This document shows positions 10,601 to 21,600 of a stretch of DNA of 64,000 bases, one piece after another (positions within the stretch are counted from its first letter, which is position 1; every line of letters starts with the position of its first letter). Origin of the DNA: Mesostigma viride (Eukaryota; Streptophyta; Mesostigmatophyceae; Mesostigmatales; Mesostigmataceae); NCBI GenBank assembly GCA_009746045.1, contig RPFO01000704.1, forward strand, positions 1 through 64,000, written 5' to 3'. A program made the position numbers and the translations under genes. The notes under the pieces were generated by a model that saw only the letters and a list, made by a program, of their open reading frames with translations, did no database searches and was not told the origin of the DNA.

Positions 10601-13600
10601 CGTGCGCGGTGGATGTACGTGTGTGTGCAGCCGGCCCTTGCGTGCGCGGTGTGTGTACATGTGAGTGCAGCCGCCCCAAGCGTGTGTACATGTGTGTGCA
10701 GTTGCCCCTTGCGTGCGCAGTGGATGTACGTGCGTGTGCATGCCGGCAATTGCGTGCATGGTGTGTGTACGTGTGTGTGCAGCCGCCCCTTGCGTGCGCG
10801 GTGTGTGTACGTGTGTGTGCACTCGCCCCTTGCGTGCGCGGTGTATGTACGTGTGTGCAGCCGCCCCTTGCGTGCGCGGTGTATGCCAGTGTGTGTGCAT
10901 GCCGGCCCTTGCGTGCAAGGTGTGTGTAAGTGTGTGTGCAGCCCCTTGCGTGCATGGTGTATGTACGTGTGTGTGCAGCTGCCCCTTGCGTGCGCGGTGT
11001 GTGTACATGTGTGTGCAGCCGCCCCAAGCGTGCGCGGTGTATGTACGTGTGTGTGCAGCCGGCCCTTGCGTGCATGGTGTGTGTACGTGTGTGTGCAGCC
11101 GGCCCTTGCGTGCGCGGTGGATGTACATGTGTGTGCAGTCGCCCCTTGCGTGCGCGGTGTAGGTATACGTATGTGTGCAGCCGCCCCTTGCGTGCGCGGT
11201 GTAGGTACGTGTGTGTGCAGCCGCCCCAAGCGTGCGCGGTGTATGTACGTGTGTGTGCAGCCGCCCCTTGCGTGCGCGGTGGATGTACGTGTGTGTGCAG
11301 CCACCCCTTGCGTGCGCGGTGTATGTACGTGTGTGTGCAGCCGCCCCAAGCGTGCGCGGTGTGTGTACGTGTGTGTGCAGTTGCCCCTTGCGTGCGCGGT
11401 GTGTGTACATGTGTGTGCAGTTGCCCCTTGCGTGCGCGGTGGATGTACGTGTGTGTGCAGCCGCCCCTTGCGTGCGCGGTGTATTTACGTGTGTGTGCAG
11501 CCGCCCCAAGCGTGCGCGGTGTGTGTACGTGTGTGTGCAGTTGCCCCTTGCGTGCGCGGTGTGTGTACATGTGAGTGCAGCCGGCCCTTGCGTGCATGGT
11601 GTGTGTACGTGTGTGTGCAGTTGCCCCTTGCGTGCGCGGTGGATGTACGTGTGTGTGCAGCCGGCCCTTGCGTGCGCGGTGTGTGTACATGTGAGTGCAG
11701 CCGCCCCAAGCGTGTGTACATGTGTGTGCAGTTGCCCCTTGCGTGCGCAGTGGATGTACGTGCGTGTGCATGCCGGCAATTGCGTGCATGGTGTGTGTAC
11801 GTGTGTGTGCAGCCGCCCCTTGCGTGCGCGGTGTGTGTACGTGTGTGTGCACTCGCCCCTTGCGTGCGCGGTGTATGTACGTGTGTGCAGCCGCCCCTTG
11901 CGTGCGCGGTGTATGCCAGTGTGTGTGCATGCCGGCCCTTGCGTGCAAGGTGTGTGTAAGTGTGTGTGCAGCCCCTTGCGTGCATGGTGTATGTACGTGT
12001 GTGTGCAGCTGCCCCTTGCGTGCGCGGTGTGTGTACATGTGTGTGCAGCCGCCCCAAGCGTGCGCGGTGTATGTACGTGTGTGTGCAGCCGGCCCTTGCG
12101 TGCATGGTGTGTGTACGTGTGTGTGCAGCCGGCCCTTGCGTGCGCGGTGGATGTACATGTGTGTGCAGTCGCCCCTTGCGTGCGCGGTGTAGGTATACGT
12201 ATGTGTGCAGCCGCCCCTTGCGTGCGCGGTGTAGGTACGTGTGTGTGCAGCCGCCCCAAGCGTGCGCGGTGTATGTACGTGTGTGTGCAGCCGCCCCTTG
12301 CGTGCGCGGTGGATGTACGTGTGTGTGCAGCCACCCCTTGCGTGCGCGGTGTATTTACGTGTGTGTGCAGCCGCCCAAGCGTGCGCGGTGTGTGTACGTG
12401 TGTGTGCAGTTGCCCCTTGCGTGCGCGGTGTGTGTACATGTGTGTGCAGTTGCCCCTTGCGTGCGCGGTGGATGTACGTGTGTGTGCAGCCGCCCCTTGC
12501 GTGCGCGGTGTATTTACGTGTGTGTGCAGCCGCCCCAAGCGTGCGCGGTGTGTGTACGTGTGTGTGCAGTTGCCCCTTGCGTGCGCGGTGTGTGTACATG
12601 TGTGTGCAGTTGCCCCTTGCGTGCGCGGTGTATGTACATGTGTGTGCAGTTGCCCCTTGCGTGCGCGGTGTATGTACGTGTGTGTGCAGCCGCCCCTTGC
12701 GTGCGCGGTGTAGGTACGTGTGTGTGCAGCCGCCCCAAGCGTGCGCGGTGTGTGTACATGTGTGTGCAGTTGCCCCTTGCGTGCGCGGTGTGTGTACGTG
12801 TGTGTGCAGCCGCCCCTTGCGTGCGCGGTGGATGTACGTGTGTGTGCAGCAGCCCCTTGCGTGCGCGGTGGATGTACGTGTGTGTGCAGCCGCCCCTTGC
12901 GTGCGCGGTGTGTGTACATGTGAGTGCAGCTGCCCCAAGCGTGCGCGGTGTGTGTACATGTGTGTGCAGTTGCCCCTTGCGTGCGCGGTGGATGTACGTG
13001 TGTGTGCAGCCGCCCCTTGCGTGCGCGGTGTATGTACGTGCGTGTGCAGCCGCCCCTTGCGTGCGCGGTGTATGTACATGTGTGTGCAGTTGCCCCTTGC
13101 GTGCGCGGTGTATGTACGTGTGTGTGCAGCCGCCCCTTGCGTGCGCGGTGTAGGTACGTGTGTGTGCAGCCGCCCCAAGCGTGCGCGGTGTGTGTACATG
13201 TGTGTGCAGTTGCCCCTTGCGTGCGCGGTGTGTGTACGTGTGTGTGCAGCCGCCCCTTGCGTGCGCGGTGGATGTACGTGTGTGTGCAGTTGCCCCTTGC
13301 GTGCGCGGTGGATGTACGTGTGTGTGCAGCCGCCCCTTGCGTGCGCGGTGTGTGTACATGTGAGTGCAGCTGCCCCAAGCGTGCGCGGTGTGTGTACATG
13401 TGTGTGCAGTTGCCCCTTGCGTGCGCGGTGGATGTACGTGTGTGTGCAGCCGCCCCTTGCGTGCGCGGTGTAGGTACGTGTGTGTGCAGCCGCCCCAAGC
13501 GTGCGCGGTGTGTGTACATGTGTGTGCAGTTGCCCCTTGCGTGCGCGGTGTGTGTACGTGTGTGTGCAGCCGCCCCTTGCGTGCGCGGTGGATGTACGTG

Positions 13601-16600
13601 TGTGTGCAGTTGCCCCTTGCGTGCGCGGTGGTTTTTCGTGTGTGTGCAGCCGGCCCTTGCGTGCGCGGTGTGTGTACATGTGTGTGCAGTTGCCCCTTGC
13701 GTGCGCGGTGTATGTACGTGTGTGTGCAGCCGGCCCTTGCGTGCGCGGTGGATGTACGTGTGTGTGCAGCCGGCCCTTGCGTGCATGGTGTATGTACGTG
13801 TGTGTGCAGCCGGCCCTTGCGTGCGCGGTGGATGTACATGTGTGTCCAGTCGCCCCTTGCGTGCGCGGTGTGTGTACATGTGAGTGCAGCTGCCCCAAGC
13901 GTGCGCGGTGTATGTACGTGTGTGTGCAGCCGCCCCGTGGTTGCGCGGTGTATGTACATGTGTGTGCAGTTGCCCCTTGCGTGCGCGGTGTATGTACGTG
14001 TGTGTGCAGCCGGCCCTTGCGTGCGCGGTGTAGGTACGTGTGTGTGCAGCCGCCCCAAGCGTGCGCGGTGTGTGTACATGTGTGTGCAGTTGCCCCTTGC
14101 GTGCGCGGTGTGTGTACGTGTGTGTGCAGCCGCCCCTTGCGTGCGCGGTGGATGTACGTGTGTGTGCAGTTGCCCCTTGCGTGCGCGGTGGATGTACGTG
14201 TGTGTGCAGCCGGCCCTTGCGTGCGCGGTGTGTGTACATGTGAGTGCAGCTAGCCCAAGCGTGCGCGGTGTGTGTACATGTGTGTGCAGTTGCCCCTTGC
14301 GTGCGCGGTGGATGTACGTGTGTGTGCAGCCGCCCCTTGCGTGCGCGGTGTAGGTACGTGTGTGTGCAGCCGCCCCAAGCGTGCGCGGTGTGTGTACGTG
14401 TGTGTGCAGTTGCCCCTTGCGTGCGCGGTGTAGGTACATGTGTGTGCAGTTGCCCCTTGCGTGCGCGGTGTATGTACATGTGTGTGCAGTTGCCCCTTGC
14501 GTGCGCGGTGTATGTACGTGTGTGTGCAGCCGCCCCTTGCGTGCGCGGTGTAGGTACGTGTGTGTGCAGCCGCCCCAAGCGTGCGCGGTGTGTGTACATG
14601 TGTGTGCAGTTGCCCCTTGCGTGCGCGGTGTGTGTACGTGTGTGTGCAGCCGCCCCTTGCGTGCGCGGTGGATGTACGTGTGTGTGCAGTTGCCCCTTGC
14701 GTGCGCGGTGGATGTACGTGTGTGTGCAGCCGGCCCTTGCGTGCGCGGTGTGTGTACATGTGAGTGCAGCTGCCCCAAGCGTGCGCGGTGTGTGTACATG
14801 TGTGTGCAGTTGCCCCTTGCGTGCGCGGTGGATGTACGTGTGTGTGCAGCCGCCCCTTGCGTGCGCGGTGTAGGTACGTGTGTGTGCAGCCGCCCCAAGC
14901 GTGCGCGGTGTGTGTACGTGTGTGTGCAGTTGCCCCTTGCGTGCGCGGTGTGTGTACATGTGTGTGCAGTTGCCCCTTGCGTGCGCGGTGTATGTACGTG
15001 TGTGTGCAGCCGCCCCTTGCGTGCGCGGTGTATGTACGTGTGTGTGCAGCTGCCCCAAGCGTGCGCGGTGTGTGTACATGTGTGTGCAGTTGCCCCTTGC
15101 GTGCGCGGTGGACGTACGTGTGTGTGCATGCCGGCAATTGCGTGCATGGTGTGTGTACGTGTGTGTGCAGCCGCCCCTTGCGTGCGCGGTGTGTGTACGT
15201 GTGTGTGCATGCCGGCAATTGCGTGCATGGTGTGTGTACGTGTGTGTGCAGCCGGCCCTTGCGTGCGCGGTGTGTGTACATGTGAGTGCAGCTGCCCCAA
15301 GCGTGCGCGGTGTGTGTACATGTGTGTGCAGTTGCCCCTTGCGTGCGCGGTGGATGTACGTGTGTGTGCATGCCGGCAATTGCGTGCATGGTGTGTGTAC
15401 GTGTGTGTGCAGCCGCCCCTTGCGTGCGCGGTGTGTGTACGTGTGTGTGCACTCGCCCCTTGCGTGCGCGGTGGATGTACATGTGTGTGCAGCCGCCCCT
15501 TGCGTGCATGGTGTATGTACATGTGTTTGCACTCGCCCCTTGCGTGCGCGGTGGATGTACATGTGTGTGCAGCCGAACCTTGCGTGCATGGTGTGTGTAC
15601 CTGTGCGTGAAGTCGCTCCTTGCGTGCATGGTGTGTGTACGTGTGTGTGCAGCCGCCCCTTGCGTGCATGGTGTATGTACATGTGAGTGCTGTTGCCCCT
15701 TGCGTGCGCGGTGTATGTACGTGTGTGTGCAGCCGTCCCTTAATTGCGTGCGCGGTGTGTGTACGTGTGTGTGCAGCCGCCCCTTGCGTGCATGGTGAGT
15801 GTACCTGTGCGTGAAGTCGCTCCTTGCGTGCATGGTGTGTGTACGTGTGTGTGCAGCCGCCCCTTGCGTGCATGGTGTATGTACATGTGAGTGCCGTTGC
15901 CCCAAGCGTGCATTGTGTGTGTAAGTGTGTGTGCAGCCGGCCCTTGCGTGCATGGTGTGTGTACATGTGAGTGCAGCCGGCCCTTGCGTGCATGGTGTGT
16001 GTACGTGTGTGTGCAGTTGCCCCTTGCGTGCGCGGTGGATGTACGTGTGTGTGCAGCCGGCCCTTGCGTGCGCGGTGTGTGTACATGTGAGTGCAGCCGC
16101 CCCAAGCGTGTGTACATGTGTGTGCAGTTGCCCCTTGCGTGCGCAGTGGATGTACGTGCGTGTGCATGCCGGCAATTGCGTGCATGGTGTGTGTACGTGT
16201 GTGTGCAGCCGCCCCTTGCGTGCGCGGTGTGTGTACGTGTGTGTGCACTCGCCCCTTGCGTGCGCGGTGTATGTACGTGTGTGCAGCCGCCCCTTGCGTG
16301 CGCGGTGTATGCCAGTGTGTGTGCATGCCGGCCCTTGCGTGCAAGGTGTGTGTAAGTGTGTGTGCAGCCCCTTGCGTGCATGGTGTATGTACGTGTGTGT
16401 GCAGCTGCCCCTTGCGTGCGCGGTGTGTGTACGTGTGTGTGCAGCCGCCCCAAGCGTGCGCGGTGTATGTACGTGTGTGTGCAGCCGGCCCTTGCGTGCG
16501 CGGTGTGTGTACGTGTGTGTGCAGCCGGCCCTTGCGTGCGCGGTGGATGTACATGTGTGTGCAGTCGCCCCTTGCGTGCGCGGTGTAGGTATACGTATGT

Positions 16601-17460
16601 GTGCAGCCGCCCCTTGCGTGCGCGGTGTAGGTACGTGTGTGTGCAGCCGCCCCAAGCGTGCGCGGTGTATGTACGTGTGTGTGCAGCCGCCCCTTGCGTG
16701 CGCGGTGGATGTACGTGTGTGTGCAGCCACCCCTTGCGTGCGCGGTGTATTTACGTGTGTGTGCAGCCGCCCCAAGCGTGCGCGGTGTGTGTACGTGTGT
16801 GTGCAGTTGCCCCTTGCGTGCGCGGTGTGTGTACATGTGTGTGCAGTTGCCCCTTGCGTGCGCGGTGGATGTACGTGTGTGTGCAGCCGCCCCTTGCGTG
16901 CGCGGTGTATTTACGTGTGTGTGCAGCCGCCCCAAGCGTGCGCGGTGTGTGTACGTGTGTGTGCAGTTGCCCCTTGCGTGCGCGGTGTGTGTACATGTGT
17001 GTGCAGTTGCCCCTTGCGTGCGCGGTGTATGTACATGTGTGTGCAGTTGCCCCTTGCGTGCGCGGTGTATGTACGTGTGTGTGCAGCCGCCCCTTGCGTG
17101 CGCGGTGTAGGTACGTGTGTGTGCAGCCGCCCCAAGCGTGCGCGGTGTGTGTACATGTGTGTGCAGTTGCCCCTTGCGTGCGCGGTGTGTGTACGTGTGT
17201 GTGCAGCCGCCCCTTGCGTGCGCGGTGGATGTACGTGTGTGTGCAGCAGCCCCTTGCGTGCGCGGTGGATGTACGTGTGTGTGCAGCCGCCCCTTGCGTG
17301 CGCGGTGTGTGTACATGTGAGTGCAGCTGCCCCAAGCGTGCGCGGTGTGTGTACATGTGTGTGCAGTTGCCCCTTGCGTGCGCGGTGGATGTACGTGTGT
17401 GTGCAGCCGCCCCTTGCGTGCGCGGTGTATGTACGTGCGTGTGCAGCCGCCCCTTGCGTG
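7640..17460 (+). repeat. 5.4-kb higher-order tandem duplication within block I
   Basis: The order of variant monomers in about 7,640-13,064 is repeated in about 13,065-17,460 at an offset of 5,425-5,426 bp, with only occasional base or 1-bp length differences (for example near 8,310). The right copy is shorter because it lacks one copy of the nested 1,030-bp duplication. This shows recent large-segment duplication rather than single-monomer slippage. Confidence 0.8.
10541..12610 (+). repeat. Nested 1,030-bp duplication
   Basis: A run of variant monomers at about 10,541-11,575 recurs at an offset of 1,030 bp. It includes the unusual short monomers near 10,675 (CCCCAAGCGTGTGTACATG) and 10,860. 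In the right-hand 5.4-kb copy this run occurs once only, so the duplication postdates the 5.4-kb event or was lost from that copy. Confidence 0.75.
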
Positions 17461-17840
17461 CGCGGTGTATGTACATGTGTGTGCATCCTTGTCCTTGCGT
17501 GCGCGGTGTATGTACATGTGTTTGCACTCGCCCCTTGCGTGCGCGGTGGATGTACATGTGTGTGCAGCCGCCCCTTGCGTGCATGGTTTATGTACATGTG
17601 TGTGCAGTCGCCGGCCCCGTGCGTGCGCGGTGGATGTACGTGTGTGTGCAGCCGCCCCGTGCGTGCATGGTGTGTGTACGTGTGTGTGCAGCAGCCCCTT
17701 GCGTGCGCGGTGTATGTACGTTTCTGTGCATGCCGGCCCTTGCGTGCATGGTGTATGTACATGTGCTTGCACTGGCCCCTTGCGTGCGCGGTGTATGTAC
17801 GTGTGTGTGCAGCCCCCCCTTGCGTGCGCGGTGTATGTAC
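17440..17840 (+). repeat. Second copy of the 4,240-4,640 monomer run
   Basis: The last ~400 bp before the retrotransposon reproduces the monomer order of about 4,240-4,640. It includes the rare CATGGTTTATGTACATG, GTCGCCGGCCCCGTGCG and TACGTTTCTGTGCATGCC variants. It is a distant (about 13.2 kb) intra-array copy. Confidence 0.75.
17836..17840. repeat. Target-site duplication TGTAC (left), paired with 23,794-23,798
   Basis: The same five bases follow the right LTR at 23,794-23,798. TGTAC is present in every monomer, but the monomer phase is continuous across the insertion, which supports a real target duplication. Confidence 0.85.
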
Positions 17841-18621
17841 TGTTGGAAAGGTAGAGGAAACTAATGGGTTTTACACAATGCCTTGTGCTTGGCCTTGTTA
17901 CCCTTGCACCTTGCAGGTGATGAAAGACTGAGCTTGAAGACAATGGAAGAGAGACCAGAAAAAGAGTTTTATTTCTTAGGCTGAGAGGTTAGGAAAAGAG
18001 GTACCTGGCCTTAGGAGCCAGTTTCTTTTTATACCTTTCTAGCTAGGAAGGATGACATCAGATGCTGATGTCATCATAGAAGCTTGTAGAAACATCTAAG
18101 CATATTCCCAGCATATTCTCAGTATATTCCAGGAATATTCCTGGTATATTCCTAGAACATTCCAAGGTCATTCTAGAAAGGTTCTAATGAGCTGGCATGA
18201 CAGTTGATTGCCAAATGTCCTCTGAACAATGTGCCACATCTAATGCTTAATAAAGTGACACATGGTTTCTACTTGGAATGACAAGTGTAATCCAATGAGT
18301 CTATCCACTTGTCAGTCAATGGAATGCAACACTTGTCACTATGAGCTTCCAACACATGTCAGCTCATGGAATGGACACTTGTCTACCAAAGAAGTACACC
18401 ACTTGTCAAGCATGGAAGTGATGCTACTAGACCAACTCAGGTACAAGAGATCTATGGCCAAATATAGGACTATGGCACATGAACATTGATCAGCTCATTG
18501 AGAGCAATTCATCTAACTTATCAAATCTATCAAATTCTCAGCCCTTGTGAAGTAAAACAAAGAAGAAGAAGAAAGTCAGGCTGGAATATAGTGTGGGCAG
18601 GTGGGTATATGATCCCCAACA
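17841..18621 (-). repeat. Copia LTR (3' LTR relative to element)
   Basis: This LTR is 781 bp, TG...CA. On the minus strand it has a TATAAAAA box and, further on, an AATAAA-type signal in the usual promoter-then-polyadenylation order. It also carries a cluster of inverted GAA/TTC modules near 18,133-18,178 (GAATATTC, GAACATTC, TTCTAGAA). Confidence 0.95.
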
Positions 18622-18630
18622 CCCCCCTTA
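18622..18630 (-). other. Polypurine tract of the copia element
   Basis: TAAGGGGGG on the minus strand abuts the 3' LTR directly, the expected place for plus-strand priming. Confidence 0.85.
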
Positions 18631-18649
18631 GCCAGCTGAACACAAAGGA

Positions 18650-21600
18650 CTAAGTTGACATGAGTTTGCCACGCAGGGCAGTGAACCTGGCACGTGAAAG
18701 TGCCTTCGTCAGAAGATCAGCAAGCATGTCCTCCCCAGGACAATGCTTCATGGCGATGAGTCCCCCCTCCACCTTCTCCCGGATGAAATGGAAACGCACG
18801 TCAATGTGCTTCGTGCGCTTGGGATGAACAGGGTCACGAGCGAGTGCCACGGCGCCTGTGTTGTCGCAGAAGACAGGCGTGGGCCCCTGAACTGGATGCC
18901 CCAGCTCCCCCAACATGTGCCTCAGTGGAAGCACTAGCTGGGTTACGCTGCTAGCAGCAATGTACTCCGCCTCGCAGGAAGACAGGGCGGTAACGTGCTG
19001 CTTGCGGCTGCACCACTCGACTGCGGCCCCCCTGAACATCACTACATTGCCAGAGACAGATCTGCGTGTCTCAGGGCAGTTCCCCCAATCGGCATCCGTC
19101 CACCCCTCCAGCCCCCCTTGGCCACCATAGCGCAGTCCCAAGTCCTTGGTGTGGACAAGGTAGCGCACCAATCGCTTGGCCAGCTCCAAGTCGCCCTCCG
19201 TGGGTGCCTGCATGCATTGGGCCAGCTGGTTGACAGCAAAAGCAATGTCTGGGCGCGTCCATGTCGCGGCGTACATGAGAGCACCAACAATCTGCTGAAA
19301 GAGTTGATGGTTTGGGGCATCACACATTCCCCCCTCGCGACGGGGACTACCAGGCACTATAGGGGTGTGCACAGGGTGAGGGGTAGAAAGCCCAAAACGG
19401 GCAGCAATAGCTTCAATGTAGGGCCGTTGGTGCATGGTAAGGGAACGAGACGCAGGGTCGATAGTAAGGGAAACACCGAGGAAAAGAGAGGGATTGTCCG
19501 ACTCAGTGATTTGAAAAGTATTAGCCAAACGGCGAGACCAGGATGCCAGCCAGGAAGGGGAAGGATGAGCAGCAAGAATGTCATCGACGTGCACGAACAC
19601 GAAACCACGAGACGAAGGGTAGTAATACAGGCACGCATCAATTTGGCTTTGGATGGCGCCGTCAGAAAGAAGGTGTGCACGGAACGTTTTATGCCAATTG
19701 CGTGGCGCTTGCTTGATGCCATACAAGCTGCGGTGCAGCTTCCACACAAGCACATCGCCATTGGCATCCCGCTCTTCAAAGCCAGTAGGGGGACGCACAA
19801 AGACATCCTCCTGTAGGGGAGCATAGAGAAAAGCGGTTCGGACATCGAGCTGCTTGACAGTAAAGCCAGACGTGACAGCTAAAGCAAGAGCAAGTCGCAC
19901 GGTGGACGCACGAACAGTGGGGGAAAAGACTTCATTAAAGTCGATACCTTCACGTTGGGCAAAACCTTTCACGACAAACCTGGCCTTGTGACGGCCGTCG
20001 GACTTGACAGCAAATACCCACCGGGAAGGGAGGACCTTGGCACCGGCGGGCAAAGTACGCGGGCTCACAAGCGAGTATACTGCATGATCACGAATGCTAT
20101 TAATTTCGCTCAACATCGCAGCCCGCCACTCTGGACTGTTGTTAGCCTCAGTAAAGGAGACGGGAAGGGAAACGTCACTGCCAGTAAAATGCACTGTGTC
20201 AAAAAGATCACGAACTGACTGGTAATGCGGAAAAAAACGAGCCCATTTAGGCGACACCGTGACAGGGGGAGCATAGGTAGTAATCTCCATCGCGAGGGGT
20301 TCACGGGTGCTACCGCAAAACATCAGCTCATCAGCAGTTGCCATGGCGACATTACCAGCTGGGTTACGTCGCAGCGCAGAGATTGTACTTTGCAGTCGAG
20401 CAGCACTTGAAGTGGCAGTGACCGGTGGACCAGCAGACAGCTCCCGTGCGTCACTTGGGGAGACGTCGTCAGTAGTTAGGACGGGCTGTGAAAAGTTTGG
20501 AGCACCGTCGAGCGCCTCCGGAACTGGTCTAGGACTTGGGACGTTGACTGCATCAGGACTTGGTGCGTCCGCTCCCTCGTGGCGAAGCTCCTCAGGAATA
20601 TCCCTTCTGGTGGCGTCCAGAAACCTCGCCTGAGACCGGGTGACCGGTCCGCTAGGTTCGGCCAGAGAATTTGGCTGAACTTCTGCTACAGCCGGAAGAT
20701 CAGTTGGTGAAGTTTCCTCCAGTGCGGCAGAACTTTCCAGAAGCGGCGCAGGAGTTGGCATGGCCCCATTGCGCCAGGCCTCATTGAAGGTGACATGCAG
20801 GCGGCGAATGACATCCTTGGATTCTGGACGGTAAATGAGGTACGCCGGCGATTCCAGATCATAGCCGACGAAGATTCCAGGCAGAGCCTTGGCCTCCAGC
20901 TTGCCACGTGGGCCCTCCACCCGATAGAAGGCAGGGCAGCCGAAAATTCGAAGATTCGAGAGATCCGCATTGCGACCGGTGAGCAGGAAGTGTGGCGTGG
21001 CACCTCCAGGATTCGAGCTAGACGGCAGGCGGTTAAGTATATAAACCGCGCAATTGAAGGCTAGTGCCCAGAATCCTTTGGGCAAACCGGCATGCGTGAG
21101 CATTGCCAGTGTCATGCCCATGGCCAGACCCCACAGCCGCTCCGCCACTCCGTTCTGCTCAGGAGTGTAGGGGCTGGAGAACTCCTGGTGCACTCGGTGT
21201 TCAGCGCAGACGGCCCGCCACGCCTGCCCAGTGAAGACTGCGTCGTTGTCGGTCCGGAGAAGAATCGAACCGTTGTAGAAGGGGCGAATTTCGCGCGTGA
21301 GCAGCTGTTGCAAGGCGTCAACAGCCTCGTCCTTGTGTCGAAGCGGAAAGCACCATCGCCAGCGGGTAGCATCGTCGGTGAAGCCGAGCATGTAGCGGGC
21401 GCCTCCAATTGCTGGCTGCATCGGCCCGAGAATGTCGCTGTGAAGCTTGGCTCGGGGAACAGTCGATCGGAGCTGTCCAGGCGAAAATGAGCGCCTCTTG
21501 ATGAAGCCAGCAGGGCAGGATGGGCAGCCAGGCGATGACAGGCGCCTCGAAAAAAGGTTAGACTCCGGAATGGCGGCCAGCCTCTTGATCCGATCTTCGC

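Larger units (their letters stand above)
3388..17840 (+). repeat. 40-bp minisatellite, block I (about 360 monomers)
   Basis: This is a tandem array of 40-bp monomers. Each has a GT-rich half centred on TGTATGTACGTGTGTGTGCA and a half built of CGCCCCTTGCGTGCGCGG. Variant monomers differ mainly in the middle (CCGCCCC, TTGCCCC, CCGGCCC, CACTCGCC, CATGCCGGCAA, CATCCTTGTCC) and at TACGTGT versus TACATGT. Because 40 is not a multiple of three, the array is read in all frames in turn, giving open frames of up to 2,700 codons with a 40-residue period on both strands. These are not genes. The monomer count is length divided by 40. Confidence 0.95.

Noticed and set aside
18262-18489. 75-codon open frame in both copia LTRs
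   Set aside because: It lies inside the LTR with no recognisable domain. It recurs in the other LTR only because the LTRs are identical.
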